64,000 nucleotides of DNA, taken from Roseibium sp. MMSF_3412 (GTDB lineage: Bacteria > Pseudomonadota > Alphaproteobacteria > Rhizobiales > Stappiaceae). Position 1 is the stretch's first letter, and every line of letters begins with the position of its first letter. Location of the stretch: the NCBI RefSeq assembly GCF_030733265.1, contig NZ_JASHJI010000006.1, positions 62,001 to 126,000 of the forward strand, in the 5' to 3' direction. Under the pieces are notes generated by a model that was given only the letters and a program-made list of their open reading frames with translations, had not been told where the DNA came from and searched no databases. Shown piece after piece: positions 52,967-62,762 of the stretch. Made by a program: the position numbers and the translations under genes.

Positions 52967-53464
52967 TCAGCCCTGCTCTTGCTCGTTCCGCTTTTCAAGC
53001 AAGGCTTTCAACCGTTCTTCCTCGCTCGCCGAAAGTTTCGCGGAGCCCGCCGCCGCCACCTGGGAGCCGCGTCTGGATCTGTTTCTGAGCGCAAGACCGA
53101 TCGCGATGATACCGGCGACAAGAGCAATCGGACCCGCAGCCCACAGCCCGAGCGTGTGCCAGGCGAAACGCGGCTTCAGGAGCACAAATTCGCCGTAGCG
53201 GGAGACGAGGTAGTCGATCACTTGTGCATTCGTGTCGCCCGCCACCAGACGTTCACGCACGAGAACGCGGAGGTCCTTGGCAAGCGGTGCGTCGCTGTCA
53301 TCAATCGACTGGTTCTGACAGACCATGCAGCGAAGTTCGGCAGACAGGGCCCGGGCCCGTTCTTCAAGCACCGGGTCGTCCAGGACCTCATCGGGGGCAA
53401 CTGCCAGGGCCGGGCCATTCAACAAGAACACCACAAGCATCAGGCCGGAAAGAAACGTGCGCAT
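52967..53464 (-). CDS. ccmH: Cytochrome c maturation protein CcmH (CycL)
   Basis: A 165-aa membrane-anchored thiol oxidoreductase of cytochrome c maturation. After a signal peptide ([17 protein letters not shown]) the redox motif RCMVCQ is present, then the conserved [18 protein letters not shown]-terminal membrane helix lies around residues 105-125. It reduces apocytochrome c Cys residues for haem attachment, together with CcmF. The ATG at 53464 overlaps no neighbour and lies 10 bp after ccmF. Last gene of ccmIEFH. Confidence 0.95.
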   Translation of the reverse strand: MRTFLSGLMLVVFLLNGPALAVAPDEVLDDPVLEERARALSAELRCMVCQNQSIDDSDAPLAKDLRVLVRERLVAGDTNAQVIDYLVSRYGEFVLLKPRFAWHTLGLWAAGPIALVAGIIAIGLALRNRSRRGSQVAAAGSAKLSASEEERLKALLEKRNEQEQG

Positions 53465-53474
53465 GGTCACTACC

Positions 53475-55463
53475 CTACTCGGCCGGCGCGGGCTGCGCCG
53501 ACTTGCGCTTCGCCGCGGGTTTCGGCGCGCCGATCCGTAGCCGGCGGTCGGCCATGGAGAACACCGCACCAATCGACATGATCACGCAGCCGATCCATAT
53601 CAGTGTGATCAGTGGCTTGAAATAGACGCGCACATCCACCGCTCCATCGCCCCGGCTTTCGCCGAGGGAAAGATAAAGCTGCGAGAAACCGAACGTGTGG
53701 ATCCCCGCTTCCGTCGTTGGCATCTGCCGTGCCGTATAAACCCTCTTGGACGGCTCCATGTTCGTGACGAACGCGCCACCCTGGCGGACGGTGAAATGGC
53801 CGACCTCTTCGGTAAAGTTGGGCCCCTGTCTCGGAACCGCTCCATCGAACGTCACGCTGTAGCCATCGACCTCGACCGTATCACCCGGCCGCATCGTTTC
53901 GATCCGCTCTTCCTGAAAGGCCGATGCCGTTACAATACCGAGCACCGTGACACCCACACCGAAATGGGCAAGCGCTGTTCCCCAGGCAGACCCGGGCAGT
54001 CCGACCAGTCGCGAAAACGCGCGTTTCGGACCGATCTCAAAGAATTTCACCCGCGTCACGATTTCCGAAACCGCACCGGCCATCACCCAGACCGCCAGTC
54101 CGACCCCTAAGGGTGCCAGAACCTTTTCCATGCCCCAGAGCCAGAAGGTGAAAAGCGTGAACACCAAAGCGAGACCGAAGGCCGCATAGAGCCGCTGGCA
54201 TGCCGCAAGGAGATCGCCGCGTTTCCAGGACAGGATCGGACCGAAGGGGATCGCCATCAAAAGCGGGATCATCAACGGGCCGAAGGTCAGATTGAAGAAC
54301 GGTTCGCCGACAGAGATCTTTTCGCCCGTTACCGCGTCCAGCGCGAGCGGATAGAGCGTGCCCACAAAGACCGCAGTGCAGGCAGCCGTCAGGAACAGAT
54401 TGTTGAGCACCAACCCGCCTTCACGGCTGATCGGCGCGAACAGTCCACCCTGCTTGAGCATCGGCGCACGCCACGCATAAAGCGCGAGAGAGCCCCCGAT
54501 GAAGAAACACAGAAGCCCGAGAATGAAAACGCCGCGCGCAGGGTCCGTCGCAAATGCGTGGACCGATGTGAGAACCCCGGAGCGCACCAGAAACGTGCCC
54601 AGCAGCGAAAGCGAAAAGGTGAAAATCGCGAGGAGGACGGTCCAGACCTTCAGCGCCTCGCGCTTTTCCATCACGATCGCGGAATGAAGCAATGCGGTTC
54701 CGGCGAGCCAGGGCATGAAGCTGGCGTTCTCAACCGGATCCCAGAACCACCAGCCGCCCCATCCGAGTTCGTAATAGGCCCAGTACGACCCCATGGCGAT
54801 CCCCAGCGTCAGGAAGCACCAGGCGAGCAGGGTCCAGGGCCGCACCCATCGTGCCCAGGCCGCGTCGGTCCGACCGAGGATCAATGCGGCGACCGCAAAG
54901 GAGAAAGTGATCGAGAACCCGACATAGCCGACATAGAGAAGCGGCGGATGGATCGCCAGGCCGATGTCCTGAAGGATCGGGTTGAGATCCGCGCCTTCCA
55001 GGGGCGGGTTGGGCACGCGCGCGAAGGGATTGGACGTTGCCAGAAGAAAAAGAATGAAACCACCGGTCACCCAGGACTGGACGGCAAGGGTTGCCGCCTT
55101 CAGATCCTGAGGCAGGTTGCCGCCAAACAGGCCGACAAGCGCACCGAAAAACACAAGGATGAGCACCCAGAGCAGCATGGAGCCTTCATGGTTGCCCCAA
55201 ACACCGGTGAACTTGTAGAGCAGCGGTTTTGCCGAATGGGAATTCTGCACCACGTTCAGGACCGAGAAATCAGACGCCAGATATGCAATCGTCAGCGCGA
55301 CGAACGAGATCAGGATCAGCACGAAAAGCGTGACTGATATCGGCGGCGCGACAGCCATCAGCCTGCTGTCACCCGACAATGCCCCCCACAACGGCAGCAC
55401 GCACTGAACCAGTGTCAGCGCAAAAGCCAATACAAGTGCGTAGTGTCCCAGCTCTACGATCAT
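53475..55463 (-). CDS. ccmF: Cytochrome c maturation protein CcmF (CycK)
   Basis: A 662-aa polytopic membrane protein that forms the haem lyase with CcmH. The periplasmic WWD haem-handling motif [20 protein letters not shown] is intact, and conserved His residues flank it in the usual loops. About 15 hydrophobic segments are present. It starts 36 bp after the ccmE stop. Length and order of motifs are normal for alphaproteobacteria. Confidence 0.96.
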   Translation of the reverse strand: MIVELGHYALVLAFALTLVQCVLPLWGALSGDSRLMAVAPPISVTLFVLILISFVALTIAYLASDFSVLNVVQNSHSAKPLLYKFTGVWGNHEGSMLLWVLILVFFGALVGLFGGNLPQDLKAATLAVQSWVTGGFILFLLATSNPFARVPNPPLEGADLNPILQDIGLAIHPPLLYVGYVGFSITFSFAVAALILGRTDAAWARWVRPWTLLAWCFLTLGIAMGSYWAYYELGWGGWWFWDPVENASFMPWLAGTALLHSAIVMEKREALKVWTVLLAIFTFSLSLLGTFLVRSGVLTSVHAFATDPARGVFILGLLCFFIGGSLALYAWRAPMLKQGGLFAPISREGGLVLNNLFLTAACTAVFVGTLYPLALDAVTGEKISVGEPFFNLTFGPLMIPLLMAIPFGPILSWKRGDLLAACQRLYAAFGLALVFTLFTFWLWGMEKVLAPLGVGLAVWVMAGAVSEIVTRVKFFEIGPKRAFSRLVGLPGSAWGTALAHFGVGVTVLGIVTASAFQEERIETMRPGDTVEVDGYSVTFDGAVPRQGPNFTEEVGHFTVRQGGAFVTNMEPSKRVYTARQMPTTEAGIHTFGFSQLYLSLGESRGDGAVDVRVYFKPLITLIWIGCVIMSIGAVFSMADRRLRIGAPKPAAKRKSAQPAPAE

Positions 55464-55499
55464 GTTCGCGTCCCGTGTTCCCCCTCAGGCCCCAGGTTC

Positions 55500-55967
55500 C
55501 TAGTTCGCTTCCCCTTCACCGCCTTGCCAGTGTCCCTGGTCTTTCAGCGCTTCGGCGACTTCCTTGGGCATGTAGTTCTCGTCATGTTTGGCCAGGACGC
55601 TGTCGGCAACGAACACGCCGTCCGTGCCGACAATTCCTTCCGTCACCACGCCCTGCCCCTCGCGAAAGAGGTCGGGTAGTATTCCTTTATAGGTAACGGC
55701 AACCGCGTTCGCCATGTCAGTCACCCGAAAACTCACCTCGGCATTGTCCGAACGCACCACGGAGCCTTCTTCCACCAACCCGCCAAGGCGGATCCGCTGT
55801 CCGGCGGGGATATCCTTTTCGGTGATGTCGGTGGGGCTCTGAAAGAATACGATCTGGTCATTGAGCGCAAAAAGGATCAAGCCGAGCGCGACTGCGAGCA
55901 CAGCTCCCGCCGATCCAATCAGGGTCAATCTTCTCTGCTTCCGTGTCATTTTATTGCGTCCACTCAT
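55500..55967 (-). CDS. ccmE: Haem chaperone CcmE (CycJ)
   Basis: A 155-aa membrane-anchored haem chaperone. One N-terminal helix (about 13-32) is followed by an OB-fold barrel with [15 protein letters not shown] and [16 protein letters not shown]. The covalent haem-binding His is in [10 protein letters not shown], with the conserved Tyr four residues on. It carries haem from CcmABC to CcmFH. Starts 40 bp after ccmI. Confidence 0.96.
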   Translation of the reverse strand: MSGRNKMTRKQRRLTLIGSAGAVLAVALGLILFALNDQIVFFQSPTDITEKDIPAGQRIRLGGLVEEGSVVRSDNAEVSFRVTDMANAVAVTYKGILPDLFREGQGVVTEGIVGTDGVFVADSVLAKHDENYMPKEVAEALKDQGHWQGGEGEAN

Positions 55968-56007
55968 ACGCCTGTGCAGACCTCGTCCGTTCAGGCTTTT
56001 CTCTCCG

Positions 56008-57138
56008 TCAGGACCCGCTTAACCCGAGTGCGCTGGCCGTGTCCTTGATCAGTGACAAATCGTCCGGTTTTCCGGCATATGCTGCCTCCGCGGATTTCAG
56101 CGCTTCCTGTGCCTTTTGCGGCTCCCCCAGAACCACATAAGCCCGGATCAGGCGGCTCCACTCGGCCGCGCTGCCGCCATCGGACGCCAATCTTTCTGCG
56201 AGCCCCGCGACCATTCCCGTGATCATCGCCTGTCGGTCCTCGGACGACATATCCTGCGAGGCGGCAACATCTTCCGCAGACGGACCACTCAGGGAACCCG
56301 CCGCAGACGGTTCTTCCAGTCTTGCCAGTTGCTGTCTCGCAGCAGTCACCCAGGGGGCTTCTTCATCCGCGCCCTCAAGAAGCTTGTTCCAAGCCTCGAC
56401 AGCTTCGTCCCTGTTGCCGTCCTGCCCAAGGGCAATTGCAAGAAAGAAGCGCGGTTTGACGGCGGTTGGTTCGAGCGAGACGGCCTCTTCGAAAGCCCGC
56501 TTGGCGTCGGCCGTGACCAGACCCTGGTTCGCCATGGTCAGGGCTTCACCCATATCGGTGAGCCAGTCGGGCCTTGGCCCTAGAATACGCAGCGCATTTG
56601 CATAGGCACGCGCGGATGCCTGCGGTTGACCCATCGACAGATAGACCGGTGCGACAACGGCCCAGCCTTCCCCGTCCTGCGGGTTTTCAGACAAGTGGCG
56701 CTCTACGCGCGCAACAAGCAACTCGACAGACTGCTCCTCCGCCGGTGCGTTCAGCCGCGTGATCAACGGCTGATCGGGTTTTTCAGGTGAACCGAGCGCA
56801 AAATAGGTTGCAAGCGAGACAAGTGGAAGCGCGGCAAGGGCAAGAACCTGGGCCGTTTTCAGCCGGAATCCTGAAGATGAGCCTGTCTGCTTGCCTTCGT
56901 TCTTGTCGTGGGCTGCCAGCAACCGCCGCGCGGTTTCCGTCCGGGCTGCCTCTGCGGCTTCGGGGTCGATCAGGCCACGTTCGAGTTCGCTCTCGATCGC
57001 GGCAAGCTGTTCCCGGTAAACGGCCTCGTCGGCACTGCCGATCGTCTCAGCCTGCGACCGCCCCGCCCGCGCCAACGGAACGAGGACCGACAACGCGGCG
57101 ATCCCTGTCATCAGTGCGAGTAAAATCCAGAATATCAT
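56008..57138 (-). CDS. ccmI: Cytochrome c maturation protein CcmI (CycH)
   Basis: A 376-aa apocytochrome chaperone. Two N-terminal membrane helices (about 1-22 and 93-112) surround a cytoplasmic leucine-zipper-like loop ([28 protein letters not shown]), followed by a periplasmic TPR domain. The ATG at 57138 is chosen because [16 protein letters not shown] is the typical CcmI start and the longer frame adds unrelated residues. First gene of the ccmIEFH operon; in rhizobia cycHJKL is also needed for iron uptake. Confidence 0.93.
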   Translation of the reverse strand: MIFWILLALMTGIAALSVLVPLARAGRSQAETIGSADEAVYREQLAAIESELERGLIDPEAAEAARTETARRLLAAHDKNEGKQTGSSSGFRLKTAQVLALAALPLVSLATYFALGSPEKPDQPLITRLNAPAEEQSVELLVARVERHLSENPQDGEGWAVVAPVYLSMGQPQASARAYANALRILGPRPDWLTDMGEALTMANQGLVTADAKRAFEEAVSLEPTAVKPRFFLAIALGQDGNRDEAVEAWNKLLEGADEEAPWVTAARQQLARLEEPSAAGSLSGPSAEDVAASQDMSSEDRQAMITGMVAGLAERLASDGGSAAEWSRLIRAYVVLGEPQKAQEALKSAEAAYAGKPDDLSLIKDTASALGLSGS

Positions 57139-57248
57139 GGCCGCACTATAGAGCGTGCAATGCCGGCAATTGCAAGACGAACCGGATGTGACCCGCCGTC
57201 GCGCCACTCACAATCGTGTTGGTGCACCCCTTGGAAAAAAGGTGCGCG

Positions 57249-58724
57249 TCAATATCTGGAGAGGACGCTCGAAACCAGTTTGCGTTCCGGTGCCGGTTCG
57301 CTCGGCGTTTCCTGGTTCGAAGCCTTGGCAAACGCAGCCTCCCGGCTGCGGCGCAACTGCGCCGCATAGTCCGCGCCGAAATAGATTTCCGAAAGCTTGA
57401 TTGCCACGTCGGCGGCCGATGCATGCGCCGCGACCTGGTGACCTTCGGCTTTGCCGAGGTCGGTGATCAGCGACCGCGTCACGATTTCAAGCGTCTGCTC
57501 GACCGCCTGGCGCGTCTGCTTGCCGATTTCATTCACGGCAAACGTTTCCGAAGCCGTGCGCGCCATCGTTACGACGCGAAGTGTCCTCACCGCATCGTCT
57601 ACGGCTGTCTGATCCGTCTTCAACACGCCATCCGCATCGAATTTGGGGACCTGCAGCGCCCGGCGGATCGCGCCGCTCGCCCCTTTCAGTTCCCGCGTGA
57701 CTTCACCGGAAATATTGCGTTTGGTGTCTGCAAGCCGCTTGTGCCACCGCCCTGACATCGACAGGTCCATATCGCGTTCAACCCCGCGTACAAGCGCATG
57801 GTAGTCGGACAAGGCTTCCGAAAAGGCGGCAGGGTCGTTGCTGTTGTGACGGTGATCCAGTGCCCGGATCTGAAGGCGCTCGGCTTCGCTCATCACAATG
57901 TCCACGAAGGGAGCAAATTGCGACCCGGCGATTGTTCTCGGATCCTCATCGCCGGCCAGCCGACCGGCGAATGTGCACAAGGCTGAAGGCGTATCGGACC
58001 GATCCACCAGGGCGGCAGCGATGATCGGAACGTGATCGGGAAAGCGGTTCGAACACTTGTCCACCAGACGCAGCACGTCGTGATCCTGCTTGAGACGATG
58101 CTCGTTGACACGTTCGGGAATGCTCTGGAGAAAAGGGGCAAGCCAGCGCTCGGCAGCAAAGACTTTCTGGATGTCCTTCAATTCGGCGATGCCGCGTTCG
58201 CCGCCGAGTTCAACACCGATAATGCGCCTTTTCTTTTCGGAGATTTCGCTCGCTTCCAGGGCTTCTCCGAACGCTTCGACCGCGCGGGTCCTGAGCGCCT
58301 GTACAAGTGCATCGACCCTTTCACCGCTGACGGCCGCGTTGCCGGCCTGGTCGAGAACGGTCTTGACCTCGTTCGGCATTACATCGCGGGCAAACCACTT
58401 CCAGACCCTGTCGAGCATTGGACGATGGATGCGGCCTTCCTGCCGTAGCGGCAAGGCTTCATCGATCAGGAAGTCTTCGAGCGGCGAGAAAAATTGTTTG
58501 TGAACCTGTGCGCGTCTCAGCTCGGCGTTCGGTGCGTCGATCGCGGCCGGTTGAGGCTTTTGCACCAAAGCAGCGGCGGCCGTCAGGATCAGATCGAGAT
58601 GCGGTTCGGTGCTTTCCTTGCGCTTGGAATTTTCCAAGTTTCTGACCAGCGACCCCAGCGCTTTCGGACTGAGACTGCTCAGATAAGTTCTTATTTTGAT
58701 TTCAAGCTCGTTTGAACGGGTCAT
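57249..58724 (-). CDS. Hypothetical 491-aa protein upstream of ccmI
   Basis: A 491-aa soluble, largely helical protein that I cannot assign to a family. No signal peptide or membrane segment is seen. The N-terminus (IKIRTYLSSLSPKALGSLVRNLE) and many Arg/Glu-rich helices suggest a cytoplasmic scaffold or regulator. It lies between a lipoprotein gene and ccmI on the same strand with gaps of about 100 bp. The ATG at 58724 is chosen as the shortest start keeping the conserved-looking N-terminus; the frame reaches 58772. Coding character is good throughout. Confidence 0.65.
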   Translation of the reverse strand: MTRSNELEIKIRTYLSSLSPKALGSLVRNLENSKRKESTEPHLDLILTAAAALVQKPQPAAIDAPNAELRRAQVHKQFFSPLEDFLIDEALPLRQEGRIHRPMLDRVWKWFARDVMPNEVKTVLDQAGNAAVSGERVDALVQALRTRAVEAFGEALEASEISEKKRRIIGVELGGERGIAELKDIQKVFAAERWLAPFLQSIPERVNEHRLKQDHDVLRLVDKCSNRFPDHVPIIAAALVDRSDTPSALCTFAGRLAGDEDPRTIAGSQFAPFVDIVMSEAERLQIRALDHRHNSNDPAAFSEALSDYHALVRGVERDMDLSMSGRWHKRLADTKRNISGEVTRELKGASGAIRRALQVPKFDADGVLKTDQTAVDDAVRTLRVVTMARTASETFAVNEIGKQTRQAVEQTLEIVTRSLITDLGKAEGHQVAAHASAADVAIKLSEIYFGADYAAQLRRSREAAFAKASNQETPSEPAPERKLVSSVLSRY

Positions 58725-58830
58725 CCAAGGGTTCAGCGCAAAATCTCGATCCGGCCAATAATACCCGCACAAGGATTAAGCAATTATTGAAAGAAAACGC
58801 AGCGCCATCAACGGTTTTGGGGCTCGAAAC

Positions 58831-59268
58831 CTATCCGATTACCAGCCAGTTGCCGCGGTCTGTTTCGCAGGCGGTTCCCCGTGCCTGAAGCGTACGTCCA
58901 CGCAACACCATTTCATGCGTGAACTCCCTGCACCTGGTGTCATTGACCGTGTAGACCGGCCCGGGGCGAACCTGACCGCTGCGGCCTGTACGCTCGTTCT
59001 GCCAGGCAACCGCCGCACCCAGGCCGCGTGCCCGCAAGGCGCGGTTCTGGGCATCTTCAGCTGCCCGGCGGTCAGAGGGATCGAGAGCATCGCCGAACTC
59101 GTTGTTCACAAGAACCGAGATCGCGGTGTTGGCTTCAGAGCCCGCAACGTTCTGGGACGGGTCACCGAAGAAGGAGCCCAGACCTTCCGTGTTCGTTGAG
59201 CCGGACGTCATCGAGCATCCGGCCAACGCGGCGGCAAGGGCAACAATGGCGATATCGCGCAGTCGCAT
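58831..59268 (-). CDS. RT0821/Lpp0805-family surface lipoprotein
   Basis: A 145-aa lipoprotein with a lipobox (ALAGC) at residue 18. The C-terminal part resembles the RT0821/Lpp0805 family (related to the 17-kDa antigen of rickettsiae): VYTVNDTRCREFTHEMVLRGRTLQARGTACETDRGNWLVI. It should be anchored in the outer or inner membrane through its lipidated Cys. GGGAG is upstream of the ATG. Function of the family is unknown. Confidence 0.85.
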   Translation of the reverse strand: MRLRDIAIVALAAALAGCSMTSGSTNTEGLGSFFGDPSQNVAGSEANTAISVLVNNEFGDALDPSDRRAAEDAQNRALRARGLGAAVAWQNERTGRSGQVRPGPVYTVNDTRCREFTHEMVLRGRTLQARGTACETDRGNWLVIG

Positions 59269-59335
59269 GCTCGGAAGCTCCCAGGGTGTTCGGAAGCCGG
59301 ACTAAACCCGGCGACGAACAATTGATATTTTCAAT

Positions 59336-59357
59336 TTGTGGCCGAACTTGGCCACAA
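59336..59357 (-). terminator. Stem-loop downstream of the FeuQ-like gene
   Basis: TTGTGGCC (59336-59343) pairs with GGCCACAA (59350-59357) around a six-base loop. Next to it, AATTGA-N5-TCAATT forms a second small hairpin (59320-59336). Together they lie about 80-115 bp after the kinase stop. There is no clean T-run on the minus strand, so this is a plausible but weak transcript end. Confidence 0.4.
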
Positions 59358-59436
59358 GAATGTCTTTTCGGTGCGGCGTTCGTTCACTTCCTATCACAGC
59401 TCTTCGACCTGATTCTTAACAAGAACTTGAAAATTA

Positions 59437-60870
59437 TCAGTCAGGTGACAGGGCGGGAAGGATCAGACTTGCCTTCAGTCCGCCAAGAGGTGAACCGGCG
59501 AGCTTTAACCCCCCTCCATAAAGCGCTGCAAGATCAGCAACAATTGACAAACCCAATCCCGTTCCAGGCACGGTCTCATCGAGCCTGCGTCCCCTCTTCA
59601 CTGCCTCGGCACGTTGCTCGGGAGACAAGCCCGGGCCATCGTCTTCCACAGTCAGGGCGAACATCTCGCGATTGCTGTCCGGCCCGCTCAGAGGCTCGAT
59701 CCTGACCTTCACGCGCGAAGACGCCCACTTGCAGGCGTTGTCGATCAGATTTCCGCTCATTTCCTCAAGATCCTGGCTTTCTCCCCTGAACCGCAGGTCC
59801 CCGCCGGGTTGAAACGAAACCGTGATCCCCTTGTCCTGATAGATCTTTCCCATCGCGCGAATCAATCTGGCAAGCACGGGTTCGGTTTCACAGGAAACAC
59901 CGATCACCCGTCTTTGCGCCGCCATGCGCGCACGCTCAAGGTGATGCTGTATCTGTGTCGACATGATCGCCGACTGTTCAGCAACCTTGTCCGCCAGGGC
60001 CCCATCGGACGCCCGCGCCTCGTTGGAAATGACCGAAAGCGGCGTCTTCAGACCGTGGGCGAGATTTCCCACATGCGTGCGCGCCCGTTCGACGATTTCC
60101 TTGTTGGAGACGATAAGGGCGTTCAGTTCGACAGCCAGGGGCGCGATTTCGGTGGGCAAGGCCTCGTCTATCCGGTCCGCCTCGCCCAGGCGGACAGCGG
60201 AAAGCGAGGCCCGCAGCCTCGTCAGAGGCTTCAAACCGAACCGGACCTGAAGAAAGATCGCCAGGATGAGACCCAGGCCAACGATGCAAAGCGTGAGTGT
60301 CACCATTCGGGAAAACTCGGCAACGTCTGCCCAGAACCCTGCCGTGGCCGCGCCGACGGCGATCACATAAGGCGTGTCTCCGATCGAAATACGCTGCTGC
60401 AGGACACGTACTTCATCACCGGTCGGGCCGGCAATGAAGCCGACGCTGTCATCCATGTCGGCGATTGGCGGGGTGTTCAGGGGATCGCCCACCAGGGATT
60501 CAGATGCGTAAAGGATGCTTGGACTGTCCGCGCGCCGCACGGTCCAGTACCAGCCGGACAAAGGCAGCGAGAACCTCGGATCGCCGCGGTAAACCGGTTC
60601 CCTGACGCTTTGAACCCGAGGCTGTTCGTCGCCGCTGTTGCCTTGCCCGGTGTCGAGCATCTCGGCGATGAGTGCCTTGATGTGGATTTCAAGCTGGGCG
60701 TCGAAGGCGCGCTCGCTGGCATTGCGGTAAAGGCCGACGAGAAAGATCCCGGCAAGGGCAAGCGTTATCGCAGACCAGAGCGCGGCAACGAACACAAGGC
60801 GTGTTGCAAGGGACCGCTGCGGTTTGGCGGTTGCCTGCGCCGCCGGGCCGGCACCGGTCTCAGTCGTCAC
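59437..60870 (-). CDS. feuQ: Sensor histidine kinase, FeuQ-like
   Basis: A 477-aa kinase of the PhoQ type. Two membrane helices (about 25-47 and 190-212) frame a periplasmic sensor, then HAMP-like linker, an atypical HisKA box NLAHGLKTPLSVISNEA and an ATPase domain (GNLIDNACKWASS, EDDGPGLS, GTGLGLSI). The GTG at 60870 is chosen because GGAG lies six bases upstream; a TTG at 60882 also fits. It overlaps the regulator gene by 11 bp. Position just upstream of the ccm operon and behind a small secreted protein gene matches FeuQ of rhizobia, which regulates cyclic glucan export genes in Sinorhizobium. Confidence 0.82.
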   Translation of the reverse strand: MTTETGAGPAAQATAKPQRSLATRLVFVAALWSAITLALAGIFLVGLYRNASERAFDAQLEIHIKALIAEMLDTGQGNSGDEQPRVQSVREPVYRGDPRFSLPLSGWYWTVRRADSPSILYASESLVGDPLNTPPIADMDDSVGFIAGPTGDEVRVLQQRISIGDTPYVIAVGAATAGFWADVAEFSRMVTLTLCIVGLGLILAIFLQVRFGLKPLTRLRASLSAVRLGEADRIDEALPTEIAPLAVELNALIVSNKEIVERARTHVGNLAHGLKTPLSVISNEARASDGALADKVAEQSAIMSTQIQHHLERARMAAQRRVIGVSCETEPVLARLIRAMGKIYQDKGITVSFQPGGDLRFRGESQDLEEMSGNLIDNACKWASSRVKVRIEPLSGPDSNREMFALTVEDDGPGLSPEQRAEAVKRGRRLDETVPGTGLGLSIVADLAALYGGGLKLAGSPLGGLKASLILPALSPD

Positions 60871-61537
60871 CTGCTGCTCCAAGGCGATAGCCGAGACCCC
60901 GGATCGTCTCGATCATGTCCGAGCCGATTTTCTTGCGCAGCCTGCCGACGAAAACCTCGACCGTGTTGGAATCGCGATCGAAATCCTGATCATAAAGATG
61001 CTCGGTCAATTCAGTGCGGGAAATCACCTTTCCCTGATGGTGCAGAAGATAGGACAGCAGGCGATATTCGTGCGAGGTCAGCTTTATCGGGCTGCCGTCC
61101 ACGGTCACCCGCCCGGCCCTCAGATCCAGCCTGACTGGTCCGCAGGTCAACTCGTTGGAGGCGTGGCCCGCTGCCCTGCGTACAAGCGCGCGTACACGTG
61201 CGAGCACTTCTTCCATGTGAAAGGGCTTGGCGACATAGTCGTCGGCACCTGCGTCAATGCCCGCAACCTTGTCGGACCAGCGGTCGCGAGCCGTCAGGAT
61301 CAGGACAGGCATCGTGCGGCCATCGCGCCGCCAGCTTTCCAGAACCGAAAGGCCATCGAGGGTCGGCAGGCCCAGATCGAGCACCACGGCATCATAGGGT
61401 TCGGTGTCACCGAGAAAGTGGCCATCTTCGCCATCGGTCGCACTGTCCACCACGTAGCCCGCCTCTTCGAGAGCGGTCACGAGCTGACGGTTCAGATCTG
61501 TATCGTCTTCAACTACGAGAATGCGCATGTTGGCCAA
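60860..61537 (-). CDS. feuP: OmpR-family response regulator, FeuP-like
   Basis: A 225-aa two-component regulator of PhoP type. Receiver: VVEDDTDLN, phosphorylated Asp in AVVLDLGLPTLDG (about residue 51), and KPFHME. The winged helix has LTSHEYRLLSYLLHHQGKVISRTELTEHLYDQDFDRDSNTVEVFVGRLRKKIG. It is preceded by a gene for a small secreted protein and followed by the overlapping kinase gene. Orthology to FeuP is inferred from this gene order and the adjacent ccm genes. Confidence 0.85.
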   Translation of the reverse strand: MANMRILVVEDDTDLNRQLVTALEEAGYVVDSATDGEDGHFLGDTEPYDAVVLDLGLPTLDGLSVLESWRRDGRTMPVLILTARDRWSDKVAGIDAGADDYVAKPFHMEEVLARVRALVRRAAGHASNELTCGPVRLDLRAGRVTVDGSPIKLTSHEYRLLSYLLHHQGKVISRTELTEHLYDQDFDRDSNTVEVFVGRLRKKIGSDMIETIRGLGYRLGAAGDD

Positions 61538-61606
61538 CTTCCTGGATGATCGGGCATTGCCTCGGCAACCGGCAAAATGGTTCGTGACTTTCGGCGGCTA
61601 TATCAG

Positions 61607-61894
61607 TTACCGGTTGGCGTTGACTGTGACCTTTGTCACCTTGCCACCTTTCAGGACGGACAGAACATAGACATAGCCGCCCCCCTGCTGACACAGCTGC
61701 GCCTTGACGATCTCGCCACCGGCCCTGCCGGCGACGGAGCCGAGCGGTGCGGCCTTGCCGCTGGCGACCGCCTGCCGCGCCTGGGACTGGGACAGGCAGG
61801 CTGCATGAGCGGGCTGGACCATCGTGAGGGTCAGCAGCAATATCGCAAATATCCGTGTCACAGTGCCTGTTCCGGGTTTGTGTTTCGCTTTCAT
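61607..61894 (-). CDS. Small secreted protein, FeuN-like
   Basis: A 95-aa periplasmic protein with a signal peptide (TRIFAILLLTLTMVQPAHA, cut before ACLSQ). The mature part has PepSY-like features: SQSQARQAVASG near the N-terminus and YVYVLSVLKGGKVTKVTV near the end, plus two Cys. It lies 69 bp upstream of the FeuP-like gene. In Sinorhizobium meliloti the small periplasmic protein FeuN, encoded next to feuP, restrains FeuQ. Position, size and secretion fit, but sequence orthology was not tested. The start at 61894 is chosen over 61927 because the latter lies inside the direct-repeat box. Confidence 0.7.
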   Translation of the reverse strand: MKAKHKPGTGTVTRIFAILLLTLTMVQPAHAACLSQSQARQAVASGKAAPLGSVAGRAGGEIVKAQLCQQGGGYVYVLSVLKGGKVTKVTVNANR

Positions 61895-61917
61895 GCGCAA
61901 GGTGTAATCAATTTTTC

Positions 61918-61934
61918 CTGAACGCAAGCTGAAC
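61918..61934 (-). promoter_or_regulatory. Direct-repeat box of PhoP/OmpR type
   Basis: On the minus strand GTTCAG-CTTGC-GTTCAG: two identical hexamers spaced by five bases, i.e. one helical turn apart, as in PhoP-type boxes. GATTAC about 10 bases downstream could be the -10 element, which would place the start of transcription close to the FeuN-like ATG. It suggests autoregulation by the FeuP-like regulator. Confidence 0.45.
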
Positions 61935-62014
61935 CCGGCGTTTAGAAACGTTTTTGACAGGTTCGGGAAGCCGAAGCCGATTGCTCTGAGAATTCGACCT
62001 GCTAATCTCTCTCA

Positions 62015-62758
62015 ATGTTCAGGTCACAACGATTGCCAGCGGTTGATGCACTTGTTTCAGCAGGGCTGCCTCGTTTTATCGAGCTTCTGCGGGCTGCCGC
62101 CGTCTGCCTGGGACTGGCAGCCGTGCCCGCGCCCGCAGCGGCCTGTTCGCTGTCACTCGTTCTCGCGATGGACGCATCATCCAGCGTCGATCATCTTGAA
62201 CACGACCTGCAACTGAACGGGCTGGCGAATGCGCTCAGCGATCCTGAAGTGGTTCAGGCGATCGAAGCCGTCGGCGGGATCTGGATCATGAGCTTTGAGT
62301 GGAGCGGCCAGCGCCAGCACTTTTTGCAGTTCGGCTGGCGTTACCTTGAGGGCGCAGCCGACGCCGAAAAAGCCGCTGAAGAACTGCGTTCGTCCCACAG
62401 GGGTTTCATCGGTTTTCCAACCGCGATCGGTTACGCCCTGGGCTATGCTGCTGTGCAGATGGGCCGGGCACCGGCCAACTGTGCCCGCAAGGTCATCGAC
62501 GTGGCCGGAGACGGCATCAACAATGACGGCTTTCCCCCTTCCAGCGCCTACAAGGCATTCGATTTCGAGGGCGTCACCGTCAACGGGCTCGTGATTGCGG
62601 ACCAGGACACGACAACGATCAACTACTACCGGGAACACGTCATCAGTGGACCCGGTGCCTTTATCGAGGTCGCTGCCGACTATGAGGACTATGCCCGCGC
62701 GATGAAGCGCAAGCTCATTCGCGAAATCATCGGCAACGGCTACGCGTCGGCAGAGTGA
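62015..62758 (+). CDS. DUF1194-family von Willebrand factor A-like secreted protein
   Basis: A 247-aa exported protein. After a signal segment (LLRAAAVCLGLAAVPAPAAA) the VWA-like domain begins with SLVLAMDASSSVD, the DxSxS metal-ion-dependent adhesion site. RKVIDVAGDGINNDG is the second conserved block of DUF1194. It is divergent from the FeuN-like gene with a 120-bp region between. Such proteins are periplasmic or surface-exposed and their ligands are unknown. Confidence 0.85.
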   Translation: MFRSQRLPAVDALVSAGLPRFIELLRAAAVCLGLAAVPAPAAACSLSLVLAMDASSSVDHLEHDLQLNGLANALSDPEVVQAIEAVGGIWIMSFEWSGQRQHFLQFGWRYLEGAADAEKAAEELRSSHRGFIGFPTAIGYALGYAAVQMGRAPANCARKVIDVAGDGINNDGFPPSSAYKAFDFEGVTVNGLVIADQDTTTINYYREHVISGPGAFIEVAADYEDYARAMKRKLIREIIGNGYASAE

Positions 62759-62762
62759 ACGC

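Noticed and set aside
59614..61134. 506-aa open frame antisense to feuQ and feuP
   Set aside because: It spans two well-supported minus-strand genes and carries no domain.
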